Source: Lyngbya sp. CCAP 1446/10 (GTDB lineage: Bacteria; Cyanobacteriota; Cyanobacteriia; Cyanobacteriales; Microcoleaceae). From it: a DNA stretch of 61,144 bases. Position numbers and translations under genes: made by a program. This document shows positions 8,926 to 17,960 of the stretch, piece by piece (the first letter of the stretch is position 1; every line of letters begins with the position of its first letter). The stretch is taken from the NCBI RefSeq assembly GCF_026130175.1, contig NZ_JAIGNI010000035.1:1-61144 (forward strand), read 5' to 3'. The notes beneath the pieces are model-generated. The model made no database searches, was not told the DNA's origin, and saw only the letters and a list, made by a program, of their open reading frames with translations.

Positions 8926-10413
8926 ATGCTTGACAACCTCGATTTAGATATTTCGCTGGATAAAGAAACCTATGAGGCCAAAATTGAAGTTTTAATGCAG
9001 CAGTTGCGATCGCTCCAACAAACCTGCTGGGAAAAAAAAATGCCCGTAATCATCGTACTCGAAGGTTGGGCCGCCGCGGGCAAAGGCGCACTCGTCAAAA
9101 AAATGGTGGGTTACATGGATCCGCGCGGCTTTACCGTTCACCCGATTTGGCCGCCGTCAGAGGCAGAAATGGACTATCCTTTTCTGTGGCGGTTTTGGCA
9201 GAAACTCCCAGCCCGCGGTCGGATTGGCTTTTTTTATCACAGTTGGTACACTCATCTTTTAGAAGACCGGTTGTTCGAGAGAGTCTCCGAGGCCGAAGTA
9301 CCGACAATCATCAGACAAATCAACGCCTTCGAGCGCATGATGGTAAACGACGGCGCGGCAATTGCCAAATTTTGGATTCACCTGAGCAAAAAAGAACTCA
9401 AACATCGGCTCAAAAAACTAGAAGACGATAGCTTACAAGCTTGGCGAGTGCGGCCGGAAGATTGGAAACAAGCCAAAAAATATCAAGAATACACGACTTT
9501 GGCCGAAGAAATGATAACTCAAACCGGCACGGGCCCGGCACCTTGGACGCTAGTAGAAGGCGACTGTCAGCGCTGGGCGAGAGTCAAAGTTTTAACGCAA
9601 ATGGCAGCCAAAATTACAGAAGCCCTAGACAGACTCCCCACACAATCTGCACCCGTTCCATTGCCGCCTCAAGAAAAGTTGCAACCCACCGAACCAGACT
9701 TGCTCGCCCAAGTAGATTTAACTCTATCCTTGTCGCCAGACGAATACAAACACGAACTTCGCGAAGCACAAACCAGTTTTGGTGAACTGCAACAAAGCAT
9801 CCACGAAAAGGACATCCCCGTGTTAGTGCTGTTTGAAGGTTGGGATGCGGCCGGTAAAGGAGGAGCGATCAAACGTTTGACGGACATCCTAGACCCCCGC
9901 AGTTACTCCGTCAATGCCTTTGCTGCGCCGACGGACGAAGAAAAAGCTCACCACTACCTCTGGCGCTTCTGGCGGGAGTTGCCGACTGCTGGTAAAATCA
10001 GCATTTACGATCGCAGTTGGTATGGTAGAGTGCTCGTCGAGCGAGTCGAAGGATTTGCCACCGAACTCGAATGGCGTCGAGCTTACCAGGAAATCAACGA
10101 ATTTGAGGAGCAACTCACCAGTTTCGGTTGTATCTTAGTTAAATTCTGGCTGCACATCAGTCCCGAAGAGGAACTAAAGCGGTTTACAGACCGACAAAAT
10201 AATCCATTTAAACAATACAAACTCACTCAAGAAGATTGGCGGAATCGAGAAAAGTGGAATTATTATGAAGTGGCGGTGAATCAAATGATTCAGCGCACCA
10301 GCACGCCGACAGCTCCCTGGACGATAATTGCGGCCGATAACAAGTATTATGCTCGTGTTAAAGTAATTCAAACGGTAACGCAGGCAATTCGGAATCAACT
10401 GAAACGCCGATAA
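8926..10413 (+). CDS. Two-domain PPK2 polyphosphate kinase (polyphosphate:AMP phosphotransferase type)
   Basis: PPK2 enzymes move phosphate between polyphosphate and nucleotides. This 495-aa protein has two fused PPK2 domains, the arrangement of class II PPK2, which phosphorylate AMP to ADP. Domain 1 has Walker A EGWAAAGKG (residues 46-54) and domain 2 has EGWDAAGKG (304-312). The lid/Walker B motif is YDRSWYGR in domain 2 (361-368) but YHSWYTH in domain 1 (104-110), so the conserved Asp and Arg are lost there. By analogy with characterised two-domain enzymes the C-terminal half is catalytic. The ATG at 8926 has GAGG five bases before it; GTG at 8911 is in frame but less likely. Calls of AMP as acceptor are by class, not tested. 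Confidence 0.9.
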   Translation: MLDNLDLDISLDKETYEAKIEVLMQQLRSLQQTCWEKKMPVIIVLEGWAAAGKGALVKKMVGYMDPRGFTVHPIWPPSEAEMDYPFLWRFWQKLPARGRIGFFYHSWYTHLLEDRLFERVSEAEVPTIIRQINAFERMMVNDGAAIAKFWIHLSKKELKHRLKKLEDDSLQAWRVRPEDWKQAKKYQEYTTLAEEMITQTGTGPAPWTLVEGDCQRWARVKVLTQMAAKITEALDRLPTQSAPVPLPPQEKLQPTEPDLLAQVDLTLSLSPDEYKHELREAQTSFGELQQSIHEKDIPVLVLFEGWDAAGKGGAIKRLTDILDPRSYSVNAFAAPTDEEKAHHYLWRFWRELPTAGKISIYDRSWYGRVLVERVEGFATELEWRRAYQEINEFEEQLTSFGCILVKFWLHISPEEELKRFTDRQNNPFKQYKLTQEDWRNREKWNYYEVAVNQMIQRTSTPTAPWTIIAADNKYYARVKVIQTVTQAIRNQLKRR

Positions 10414-10906
10414 ATTGGGATTGGTGAATGGGTAACAGGTAATGGGGAAAATACAGGCAGCACAAAGCAGGCAAGATTGCCAAGTCAATTTCACCTGCCG
10501 CCAGCTCCATCCATTATCAATTACCGATCGACCATTACCAGTGATCAATTACCAATTATCTGTCAGCAATCTGTGACCATCCCCAAAAGGGGTGCAAGCC
10601 ACCGACGCTATGAGTATGGAGATCCTAAAATTTTAGATCAAAGTTTAAACTCCCAGATTCATCTGTGGAGTCAATCTAAAATCTCAAATCTAAAATCTCA
10701 AATCGACTGACTGGAAGTAGCGAGCTCGATTGCCTGTAACCAATAGTTGATAGCTGACTGGAATCGAGGATCAGGAGAAATGCGATCGCAGTGCGCGATC
10801 GGCGAAAGTTAACAACCCAACCGATGCCGGCATTGCCTACCGCAGCTAAATTCGCGCTCGCTTCCACAATTCCGTACTAATTTATGAAGACACAGAATAT
10901 TGCAAG
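10414..10906. other. Spacer with dispersed element copy B
   Basis: This 493-bp spacer holds the dispersed ~110 bp element at 10579-10690, followed by degenerate ATCTAAA heptamers to about 10705. I see no gene in the rest. Confidence 0.55.
10579..10690 (+). repeat. Dispersed ~110 bp element, copy B
   Basis: Blocks ATCCCCAAAAGGGGTGCAAG, CCGACGC, AAAATTTTAGA, CAGATTCATCTG and GTGGAGTCAATCTAAAATCT align with copies A and C. The first block forms a CCCC/GGGG hairpin in this copy. Confidence 0.75.
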
Positions 10907-11896
10907 ATGCCTGAACTATTCGCTCGCATTCTATTTCTATTCCTCCTCTTCTCACTGATCAAATCGTGGTGGGATCAATCGGGAGGTAAAGACAATCCTT
11001 TAATAGATCGGCTGCGCGTTTTGCTGCTGATCAGCCTTTTGTTCCTAGCTTTTTTTGCCCCAGACACGCCAGTCGGAGCAGCGATTTTCGGCTTAATAGC
11101 CTTTTTCTTTAAGCCGCTGGGTTTTTCGATTACGTTACTGGTGATTGCATCGGCGCTGATTACGAACGGGGGCATCCGCAACCCGGCGCCGAGAATGATC
11201 CTGGCAGCACTGCTAGTTTTGATCCTTTCGAGTATGCCAGTTGTGGCTTACTGGTTCGCCGATCAAGCAGAACGGGATGCGGCTGCACGCACCACAGTTT
11301 GCTGCGATGAAACAGCCGCGGCGATCGTCCTGCTGGGCAAGGGAACGACTAACAGTCACACCGCCAACCGAGAAGCGATTCAACTGGCAGACACAGGGAA
11401 TCGCCTGCCCTACGCTGCCGTTTTGTACAAAAAACAATTAGCACCTTTGGTGATTGTTACAGCCGGGCCCAGAGCAGATTTACAGAATTATACTGGCGAA
11501 GCTAAAGATATCGAGACTTTGCTGGCAAGCAACATGGGCGTGCCGCGCAACAGTATCGTTCTCGACGATAATGGCAGGAACATACGCACCAGCGCAGAGG
11601 AAGTGAGAAAGATCCTCGACAGTCGCGGCGTCGGGCGCAAAGTAATCCTGGTAACATCTGCGATTCAGATGCGGCGTGCCAGCCTCGCTTTTGCGAATAT
11701 GGGAATCCAGGTGATTCCTAGAGCTACGGACTTCTACACTTACCAGCCCGTATCAGGAGGTAGATCCCGACTGCGCTTAGACGCGGCAGATTTCCTGCCC
11801 AGTGCAGAAGCTTTGGTAACTACGACACGAGTATTCGATGAATATTTCGGGTCTATTTATTACTATTTGCGTGGCTGGCAGGCTCCCAGGGCCTAA
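10907..11896 (+). CDS. YdcF/SanA/ElyC-family (DUF218) membrane protein
   Basis: This 329-aa protein has about four membrane helices in its first 120 residues, then a DUF218 domain beginning AAAIVLLGKGT and including IVTAGPRADLQNYTGEAKD, DDNGRNIRTSAEEV and ILVTSAIQMRRASLAF. These are the hallmark acidic and Thr/Ser-Arg motifs of the YdcF family, which in ElyC and SanA is tied to envelope integrity. The exact reaction is unresolved in the family. ATG at 10907 is the first in frame. It converges on the small gene at 11935 and stands alone. Confidence 0.85.
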   Translation: MPELFARILFLFLLFSLIKSWWDQSGGKDNPLIDRLRVLLLISLLFLAFFAPDTPVGAAIFGLIAFFFKPLGFSITLLVIASALITNGGIRNPAPRMILAALLVLILSSMPVVAYWFADQAERDAAARTTVCCDETAAAIVLLGKGTTNSHTANREAIQLADTGNRLPYAAVLYKKQLAPLVIVTAGPRADLQNYTGEAKDIETLLASNMGVPRNSIVLDDNGRNIRTSAEEVRKILDSRGVGRKVILVTSAIQMRRASLAFANMGIQVIPRATDFYTYQPVSGGRSRLRLDAADFLPSAEALVTTTRVFDEYFGSIYYYLRGWQAPRA

Positions 11897-11934
11897 AGCG
11901 GCAAGTTGGTGGTGTTTTTCTTAGGCAACACCGA

Positions 11935-12237
11935 CTACTCCCCAGATTGGTTTAACATCTCATGAGAATGTGACCTTTGTGGGGAGCTGTAATTTCTGAG
12001 GCCAGCGGGGTCGCCGATGGCAAAATTGGCCGTTAATAAGAACACCGCCCAAAATATAGGAGCCTCCCACTCGGATTTTTTTTGGGCTGGCGCTTCTTTA
12101 GCTTTGGCGGAGGTGACGATGACTTTGAGGTCTAGTTTGCCTTCAATTTCTTTGCCTTTGAGAATTCCTTCGCTGCATACACCCTTAAAAGCTAGCGGAT
12201 CTGGTTTTGGTGCTTCTGCTTTCGCTTCATCTGGCAT
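11935..12237 (-). CDS. Small single-pass hypothetical protein
   Basis: This 100-aa protein has a charged, Ala/Lys/Glu/Pro-rich N-terminus (MPDEAKAEAPKPDP), a short hydrophilic domain, and one hydrophobic segment EAPIFWAVFLLTANFAIG at about residues 59-76, followed by an FAIGDPAGLRNY loop. An AGGA lies about eight bases before the ATG on the minus strand. The composition is more protein-like than the opposite frame at 12017-12250. I do not recognise the family. A thylakoid or plasma membrane location is plausible but unproven. Confidence 0.55.
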   Translation of the reverse strand: MPDEAKAEAPKPDPLAFKGVCSEGILKGKEIEGKLDLKVIVTSAKAKEAPAQKKSEWEAPIFWAVFLLTANFAIGDPAGLRNYSSPQRSHSHEMLNQSGE

Positions 12238-12688
12238 TGTTTTGTCCTGATTTTGGTCGATCTGGTTGGATAGTAAGTTCCCAGAGGTTCGGGGGGTTTC
12301 CGGATCGGATTGCGCGAACTCTGAAAAATTTAAATTAAATATGCACCCCGCCCCTTACTGGGGCTTAAATATCAGAGCCTGAAGGCATTTCAAGCGAGTG
12401 GTGGTTTGTTGGGTAGCAGCGTTGCCTGGAAGCTGCTACTTATCTATCTGGGTGAAAGGGAGATTTTTATGCAAAATACAGGTTCTTCTGAAAAATTGTG
12501 AATAAATTTATTATCTCTACGCAAGCGAAAACGTCAATACCATTAAGGCTGAGTTTGGTTTTATTACCTCATAAATTCTATTTCTTGTAGGAGCGGAAGT
12601 GGCGCAATTACTGGAAAAACTGGGTTTATGGCTGCATTGCCCGATCGAACTACGAATCTAAAATCTCATACGCTCTAAATCATCGACA
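12238..12688. other. Divergent spacer with hairpins
   Basis: This 451-bp region lies between divergent genes. It contains CAGAGGTTCG facing CGAACTCTG (about 12282-12322), a GCCCC-TTACT-GGGGC hairpin near 12351, and an eight-pair GTAGCAGC/GCTGCTAC stem with an 11-base loop near 12414-12440. It could contain a leader RNA. A search by eye for the cyanobacterial glutamine riboswitch upstream of glutaminase found nothing convincing. Confidence 0.4.
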
Positions 12689-13612
12689 GTGAAAACATCC
12701 ACCAGCAAACTATCTTCCCTGCAACCAGAACAACTGGCAGCTTGGGCAACAGAGGCAATTAATCGCAGTAAATCTGGTCAAATCCCCACGTACATACCTC
12801 TGCTTGCGGGAGCCGACAGACAATGCTTTGCCGTGCAAATTAGGGCAATTGACGGTCAAATTTTGAGCTGGGGCAGCGTCGATAAAACATTCCCGCTGAT
12901 GAGCGTAGTCAAGCCGTTTGTGCTGCTTTATTTGCTGTGCGAGTTGGGCGAAAAAGCGGTTTTTGATTGCGTGGGCTGCGATCCTTCGGAAATGGCTTTT
13001 AATTCCCTGACTCAACTGGAAATAGATAAAGGGAAGCCGAGAAATCCGATGATTAATAGCGGGGCGATCGCCCTGGCATCTTTGATTCCCGGTAAAAATG
13101 CAGTTGAGCGCTGTCAAAACCTGGGAAATTGGCTGAATCAACAAGCAAACAGTCAGTTATTTGTTGACGAGTTAATGCTCGATTCAGTGAATGCAATGCC
13201 GAATCAAAAAAATTGGGATCTTGCCTTGGCAATGGTAGAATCGGGTTATATTGAAAACTCGGAAATTGCGCTAGAAACTTATAATCGCGTCTGCTGTTTA
13301 TCGGGAACTGTGGAAGATTTGGCAAAGCTGGGAGTGGTGTTGGTAAATGGTGGTGGAGCGATCGGGGAAAACTGCCGTACTGTGAAAGCGCTGATGGCTA
13401 CTTGCGGTTTGTATGAAGCATCGGGCCGCTTGGCGCTGCGGGTGGGATTGCCGGCTAAGTCGGGAGTTAGTGGGGCTTTGTTGTCGGTTATTCCGGGTGA
13501 AGGGGCGATCGCATCTTACAGTCCACCACTGAATAAAGAGGGGAATTCTGTGGGCAGTTTATTTCTATTGGAACAAATAGCTAAAACTCTGCGGCTGAGT
13601 GTATTTGATTAA
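12689..13612 (+). CDS. glsA: Glutaminase
   Basis: This enzyme hydrolyses L-glutamine to glutamate and ammonia. The 307-aa protein matches serine-dependent beta-lactamase-fold glutaminases: [10 protein letters not shown] contains the S-x-x-K catalytic pair, and [11 protein letters not shown] and [17 protein letters not shown] are conserved blocks of the family. Length fits GlsA (about 305-310 aa). The start is GTG at 12689 with no strong Shine-Dalgarno. It stands alone, separated from the cyclase gene by tandem repeats, and converges with it. Confidence 0.93.
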   Translation: MKTSTSKLSSLQPEQLAAWATEAINRSKSGQIPTYIPLLAGADRQCFAVQIRAIDGQILSWGSVDKTFPLMSVVKPFVLLYLLCELGEKAVFDCVGCDPSEMAFNSLTQLEIDKGKPRNPMINSGAIALASLIPGKNAVERCQNLGNWLNQQANSQLFVDELMLDSVNAMPNQKNWDLALAMVESGYIENSEIALETYNRVCCLSGTVEDLAKLGVVLVNGGGAIGENCRTVKALMATCGLYEASGRLALRVGLPAKSGVSGALLSVIPGEGAIASYSPPLNKEGNSVGSLFLLEQIAKTLRLSVFD

Positions 13613-13673
13613 ATTTGGAATTTGGAATTGGGAATTGGGGAATTGGGAATTGGGAATTGGGAATTGGGAATTG
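13613..13673. repeat. Heptameric tandem repeat (GGGAATT)n
   Basis: About eight 7-bp units directly follow the glutaminase stop codon; the unit is the complement of the repeat before the permease at 1585. Confidence 0.85.
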
Positions 13674-13714
13674 GTTATTAGAAAAATCACTAACAAGTAA
13701 CCACTAACTATTAC

Positions 13715-13768
13715 CCATGCCCAATGCCCGATGCCCGATGCCCCATGCCCGATGCCCCATGCCCACTG
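13715..13768. repeat. Heptameric tandem repeat (ATGCCC[AG])n
   Basis: About seven units of ATGCCCG, ATGCCCA or ATGCCCC end just before the cyclase stop codon at 13773. Confidence 0.85.
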
Positions 13769-13772
13769 ACTA

Positions 13773-15584
13773 TTACTTTTCGCCCAAAATAGCATAAACC
13801 ACCGTTTCTTCTTTTTTGCCGCGCAATTGAATCGATCCTACTTTTTGGCCTTCGTAGCGATCGCGCACATAAGCAAAAGTCCTCCCCGTCACCAACAAAT
13901 TAAAAGGACTATCAGACACAATTTCCTTATTCATCGCCTCCAATCTAGCAGCAACATTGACAGCATCACCGATCACAGAATAATTTAAACGTCGGGAACC
14001 GCCGACACTACCAGCAACTAACTGTCCAGTATGCAAACCAATACCAAACTTAATTAAAGGTTTGCGTTTAATTCTAAGCTGCTGATTAATTTCGTTTAGC
14101 TTTTCGTGCATGGCGATACAAGCCGCAACTGCATTCAAAGCATCTTGTTGAATTTCTGCATATTCGCTATGGCAAAAAGGCACACCAAAAACTGCCATAA
14201 TTGCATCACCGATGTATTTATCAACAACGCCACCATGATCCATAATACAGTTGGTCATCGCTTCCAAATAATTGTTCAGCCAGTTGAGCAAATCCCGCGC
14301 TGGCATTTTTTCGGAAATCGAAGTAAAATTGCGAATATCCATAAACAGCACAGTTGCTGTAAGTTCTTGAGGTTCGAGTTCTCCCTGTTCAAATATTTCA
14401 GCTTTGCGTCGCCAAATAAGCTGAGCAGTTTCGGGTGCGACGTGCTGTTCAAATAACCTCATCAACTGCTGTTTTTCGTACTGTTCCCGCAGTTGCAAAG
14501 CAGTGCCAGATAAAATAAGAGTGCCGATGGGTGCGGCAATGGGAAGCCACCAAAAATAGAAGCCAAATAACAAAGCAGCAGCCGTAACCCAAATTACAGG
14601 CAAACCGAGGGCGATCGCAATTCTGTCTTTAACACCTCGGTTGCACAAAACCGAAGTAGTCAGCGGGCCAATCGCCAATAATAACAAATTTTCTAGCTGT
14701 ATCGGCAGCCGCCGCAGCAAGCGTTGATTGAGCAAATTGTCAATCAACGCTGCATATAAATAAACCCCACCCGTAGTTTTGTTGAGAGGCGTAGATATCT
14801 GGTCAAAACCAGTAGCAACTAGGCCGACTAAGACTAATTTATTGGCTAAAGCATTTTCAGGAATTCTACCTTCTACAACATCTACAAAAGCATAGGTACG
14901 TAGATTTTCTGTTTTCCCCGGCCAGTTAACCAAAACTGTTTGTTCCTGCATCTTTTGTAGTTGCGGCAGCAATACAGGATTTTGCGGGTTAGCAGCGTTG
15001 TACCTCTGAGTCATTGCTAAACCGAAGTTAGGAATGGAGTCGAGAAATATTTTTAAATCGCGGCTAATGCCGTCGCTGTTGGGTTCGTGTATTATATGTC
15101 CGATACCTGCGGCGACTGCTTTTAAAGATGCTACTGGTTCTTCTTTGGTGGTTCTTGGGAGTACAACTTTGCCGTTGCTGGCGATCGCACCGGCTAACAT
15201 TTCATCTTTGGGACTCGGATCGAGGAACAGAATATCGAAACCAACTGCTGTGGGGGGAGATTTTTTCAGGGCTGATAAAAGTTCGGCGTAGCGATTGCGT
15301 GGCCAAGGAAATTTACCGTATTCCTGCAAGCTTTGGGGCTCGATCGCAATTACTGCAATTCTGTCATCCCACCCCGGATTTGGCAACATTCTCGATTCTC
15401 GAATTTGAAATAGGGTTTTGTATCCCAAATATTCAAGGGGTTTCCAGATTCCAAATTGCAGCATGGTTGCAGACAGGATACCTGCGGCGGCGCCTGTCAG
15501 CCAGGGAGGATTTGTGGTGATATATTGCCGGATGCCGATCAGTTGATTTTGTTTGAGGTACTCGATCAATTGTTTGAATTTCAT
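13773..15584 (-). CDS. CHASE2-domain class III (IIIb-like) nucleotidyl cyclase
   Basis: This 603-aa membrane sensor makes cyclic nucleotide. An N-terminal helix precedes a periplasmic CHASE2 domain (about residues 45-290; PWPRNRYAELLSALKKSPPT and VGFDILFLDPS are typical), then three membrane helices and a C-terminal cyclase domain (about 400-590). The metal Asp pair lies in VLFMDIRNF and DKYIGDAIM, and transition-state Asn and Arg lie in GDAVNVAARLE. The substrate position is Ser in LNYSVIGD rather than Asp, which fits class IIIb adenylate cyclases, many of which respond to bicarbonate. ATG at 15584 is the only sensible start. It is convergent with glsA and has no kinase partner nearby. Confidence 0.92.
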   Translation of the reverse strand: MKFKQLIEYLKQNQLIGIRQYITTNPPWLTGAAAGILSATMLQFGIWKPLEYLGYKTLFQIRESRMLPNPGWDDRIAVIAIEPQSLQEYGKFPWPRNRYAELLSALKKSPPTAVGFDILFLDPSPKDEMLAGAIASNGKVVLPRTTKEEPVASLKAVAAGIGHIIHEPNSDGISRDLKIFLDSIPNFGLAMTQRYNAANPQNPVLLPQLQKMQEQTVLVNWPGKTENLRTYAFVDVVEGRIPENALANKLVLVGLVATGFDQISTPLNKTTGGVYLYAALIDNLLNQRLLRRLPIQLENLLLLAIGPLTTSVLCNRGVKDRIAIALGLPVIWVTAAALLFGFYFWWLPIAAPIGTLILSGTALQLREQYEKQQLMRLFEQHVAPETAQLIWRRKAEIFEQGELEPQELTATVLFMDIRNFTSISEKMPARDLLNWLNNYLEAMTNCIMDHGGVVDKYIGDAIMAVFGVPFCHSEYAEIQQDALNAVAACIAMHEKLNEINQQLRIKRKPLIKFGIGLHTGQLVAGSVGGSRRLNYSVIGDAVNVAARLEAMNKEIVSDSPFNLLVTGRTFAYVRDRYEGQKVGSIQLRGKKEETVVYAILGEK

Positions 15585-15635
15585 TCAATTAATTTGATGC
15601 AATAATTGACCTTCGATTCCGACGTTCGAGATGTT

Positions 15636-15760
15636 TCAGAAGACCGGGCGGTTGAAACCGCGTCTATATAAACAAAACCCGCCTCCGCGGGTTGAAGACC
15701 AAATCGATATTCCAGATGATAATACCGGGCGTTTAAAAGCGCCGTCTGATCTAGATAAGT
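15636..15760. repeat. GGCGGTTGAAACCGC / ACCCGCCTCCGCGGGT repeat cluster
   Basis: One complete two-hairpin unit (15640-15700) and one diverged hairpin, GGGCGTTTAAAAGCGCC (about 15726-15745), lie between the cyclase and FecR genes. It is the same family as the 4 x 76 bp array at 20024. Confidence 0.8.
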
Positions 15761-15763
15761 TGT

Positions 15764-16858
15764 TTAGGGAACTGCGATGCTGTAATGCCTTTCTGTGACT
15801 GACGGGCCTCGAACTACGATGTTGATGCGGCGGCTTGGAGGTAAAATCCCTTGGATTTTGAAGTTTCCCTGTTGATCGATCTTAATTGTTTCGTTGTTGA
15901 CATAAATTATGTCGATCGGGTTAATTTGACCGCTGAGGCGATAGATATTGCCACTGAGTCTCGACAAATTGCGGACTTTGAGTTGGGTTAGACGAGGGCT
16001 GGCTGAGGGCGCGACGGGCGAGGTTTGAGGGAAAATTGTCGTGGCGTTGCCGCGGGTGACAACTACTTGCGAGTCGGTGCGCCCCGATACTTCGACTGTA
16101 CCTTCAATAGTTTCGACTGAGGTTTTGCCGTCGCCGACGCTAACGCCAAAGGATGTACCCCGGACTCCGGCCACGCCTTCGGGGGTTTCTACCCTGACTG
16201 GGGCGGTTCTGGGAGATTTTTTTTGTTGGGCAATTTGACTGGTTTCGGCAATTCCGCTGAAGGTATTTAAGGCGGCAATTTGCTGGGGCGGGATAATTGT
16301 TGAGCTGTTGGCGGAGGCTGTTGGCGCAGCAGTTTTGCCGATCGACAATCTGACTCGCCCCCTGCTGACAAAAATAGCTGTGTCATTTTCGCCTGCACTG
16401 CTTGACAAATCGGATATTTTGACTGCGGTTTTTTCGGCTACTTCGACGATGCCGATGTTGTTGTCGATCGCTAAACGGGCTGTGGAATCGGGGCCGGTGA
16501 TGATTTCGTCTCCGGGGGCGAGTAGCCGATCGCCCACAACTGCTGGTCGCCCTTTGAAGGTGACAGTACCGCGAATTTCTTGAATTTCGAGCGATCGTCC
16601 GGCTGCTGTTCCCTGAGCCTTTAGAGCCTGGGCTGGGGATGGATTCGCCGCCGCTGTTTGCGGATTTTTGGGAGACTTTGAGCCTGTTGGGGCTTGATCG
16701 ACTGAGATAATTTTAGTAGGGTTAGACTGCTGTTTGGGGGATGGAGAGAGCGGACTGGCGATCGTCCCGCGAAATGTCGGCAGACAGGCCAGCACAGCTA
16801 AGGACAAACTTATGAGTGGAATTTTGGTCGATCGCCAGCACGTACACATTTTATTCAT
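15764..16858 (-). CDS. FecR-domain secreted protein
   Basis: This 364-aa protein begins with an N-terminal signal-type hydrophobic segment (IPLISLSLAVLACLPTF). A Pro/Ser/Thr-rich linker follows, then a FecR domain with LLAPGDEIITGPDSTARLAI and GVRGTSFGVSVGDGKTSVET. A C-terminal 70 residues (YRLSGQINPIDIIYVNNETI) look like a small beta domain. FecR domains of this stand-alone kind in cyanobacteria are periplasmic or surface proteins of unclear role; without a sigma factor or TonB receptor alongside, an iron-signalling role is not supported. Two start codons are possible, 16858 and 16849; neither has a strong ribosome binding site. The frame extends to 16960. Confidence 0.82.
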   Translation of the reverse strand: MNKMCTCWRSTKIPLISLSLAVLACLPTFRGTIASPLSPSPKQQSNPTKIISVDQAPTGSKSPKNPQTAAANPSPAQALKAQGTAAGRSLEIQEIRGTVTFKGRPAVVGDRLLAPGDEIITGPDSTARLAIDNNIGIVEVAEKTAVKISDLSSSAGENDTAIFVSRGRVRLSIGKTAAPTASANSSTIIPPQQIAALNTFSGIAETSQIAQQKKSPRTAPVRVETPEGVAGVRGTSFGVSVGDGKTSVETIEGTVEVSGRTDSQVVVTRGNATTIFPQTSPVAPSASPRLTQLKVRNLSRLSGNIYRLSGQINPIDIIYVNNETIKIDQQGNFKIQGILPPSRRINIVVRGPSVTERHYSIAVP

Positions 16859-17009
16859 TATTTCAATTTTGTCATATTGAAGTTTGTAGACTTCATTTCC
16901 TCTAGCAGACGCCCCAAATCCGGAAATCGTTCCATTTTTTCTGCCGTAAAACAGCAGCAAAAATAAACTTTATCAGCCTGAAATTTTACCATTAAAACTT
17001 ATTTTTTTT

Positions 17010-17058
17010 GTCGGATTTTAGTAAACTGTTACAACATGGCACTTTACTAAAATCTGAC
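17010..17058. repeat. Long inverted repeat in spacer
   Basis: GTCGGATTTTAGTAAA at 17010-17025 pairs with TTTACTAAAATCTGAC at 17043-17058 (16 bases, one G-T pair) around a 17-base loop. A run of eight T lies just before the left arm. It could be an operator or a terminator remnant. Confidence 0.7.
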
Positions 17059-17107
17059 CTTCGGGAAATTTGGCCAACCAGACTCAAAGTCTTTTACAGC
17101 ATGAAAA

Positions 17108-17428
17108 TTAGCCGTTGTCAACGTCAGAAAGGGCAGATTTATATATAGCAAACATAAAATTAATTACTGCTTTTGAATGCTTTTTGGCTTCTGCCTGAAG
17201 GATGACTAATTGGGGATAAATCCTGTAGTTGTGGCAATTAATAAAAAGATTCTTTTTGCGAATCAATAAAAAATAATTATCTAAGTGGTGAACAGCCTCT
17301 GCCAGTGGAGCTTGCCGCTGTGGAACCTGATGAAGCAAACCCAAGCGAATCATGGTAGACGATCGACCAACTCCGACTAGAATACCGTTTTTTAGGGAAA
17401 GTTGGTCGAAATTTCGAGGGAAAATCAT
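17108..17428 (-). CDS. Possible small hypothetical protein
   Basis: This is an open frame of 106 residues from ATG 17428 (MIFPRNFDQLSLKNG), extendable to 17536. It shows fairly normal residue use with an aromatic, basic middle (NYFLLIRKKNLFINCHNY), and no recognised domain. The longer frame would overlap the divergent DUF2862 start. There is no clear ribosome binding site. It may be real or chance; low confidence. Confidence 0.35.
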   Translation of the reverse strand: MIFPRNFDQLSLKNGILVGVGRSSTMIRLGLLHQVPQRQAPLAEAVHHLDNYFLLIRKKNLFINCHNYRIYPQLVILQAEAKKHSKAVINFMFAIYKSALSDVDNG

Positions 17429-17529
17429 GGCGGGCGATCGGGCTTGGTGGTGTTGCTGCTCGATCGAGACCGCCAAACTGTAAAATGGACGCTTGTATAT
17501 AGGTTTTGTAGAGCAGGAGAACAATTTCA

Positions 17530-17730
17530 GTGGCAATAGAAGTAGGTCAAAAAGTTAAGGTGCGCCGTCTCAGAGATCGGATACCTGCAAATATGGTAGG
17601 GATGATAAAGAAGAATCCAGTAGGCACTGTGGACGGATTCAGAATGGTTGACGGTAGCGGAGTAGGCGTGGTTGTCAAGTTTGACGGTTTTGCGACTTGG
17701 TTCTTTGAAGATGAGCTAGAAGCCGTTTAA
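17530..17730 (+). CDS. DUF2862 small protein
   Basis: This 66-aa protein matches the cyanobacterial DUF2862 pattern: EVGQKVKVRRLRDRI at the N-terminus, GTVDGFRMVDGSGVGVVV in the middle, and the terminal FATWFFEDELEAV. The fold is likely a small SH3-like beta barrel; function is unknown, although it is widespread in oxygenic phototrophs. The start is GTG at 17530 with an AGGAG about nine bases upstream. Confidence 0.88.
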   Translation: MAIEVGQKVKVRRLRDRIPANMVGMIKKNPVGTVDGFRMVDGSGVGVVVKFDGFATWFFEDELEAV

Positions 17731-17732
17731 CA

Positions 17733-17900
17733 GAAGGAAGAAGGAAGAAGGAAGAAGGAAGAAGGAAGAAGGAAGAGGGAAGAAGGAAGGAGGAAGAAGG
17801 AAGATTTTTCCCACTCTCCCATTCTCCCCATCTCCCCATCTCCCCATCTCCCCATCTCCCCTTCTCCCTTTCTCCCCCTCTCCCCCTTTCCCACTCCCCC
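17733..17900. repeat. Two heptameric tandem repeats, (GAAGGAA)n and (CTCCCCAT)n
   Basis: A purine run of about eight GAAGAAGGAA-type units (17733-17795) is followed by pyrimidine-rich CTCCCCAT units (17813-17895). They separate the DUF2862 and ArsA-like genes. Confidence 0.85.
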
Positions 17901-17960
17901 AATCTCGATGGCCGTTGCGCTTAAATGTTAAAGAGTAAGCTTTGGCAGTGAGAACAGAAA

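Noticed and set aside
12017..12250. 77-codon plus-strand frame
   Set aside because: It lies opposite the better minus-strand frame at 11935-12237, which has a ribosome binding site and a clean membrane helix.
12490..12688. Glutamine riboswitch upstream of glutaminase
   Set aside because: I looked for the conserved core of the cyanobacterial glnA motif and could not find it.
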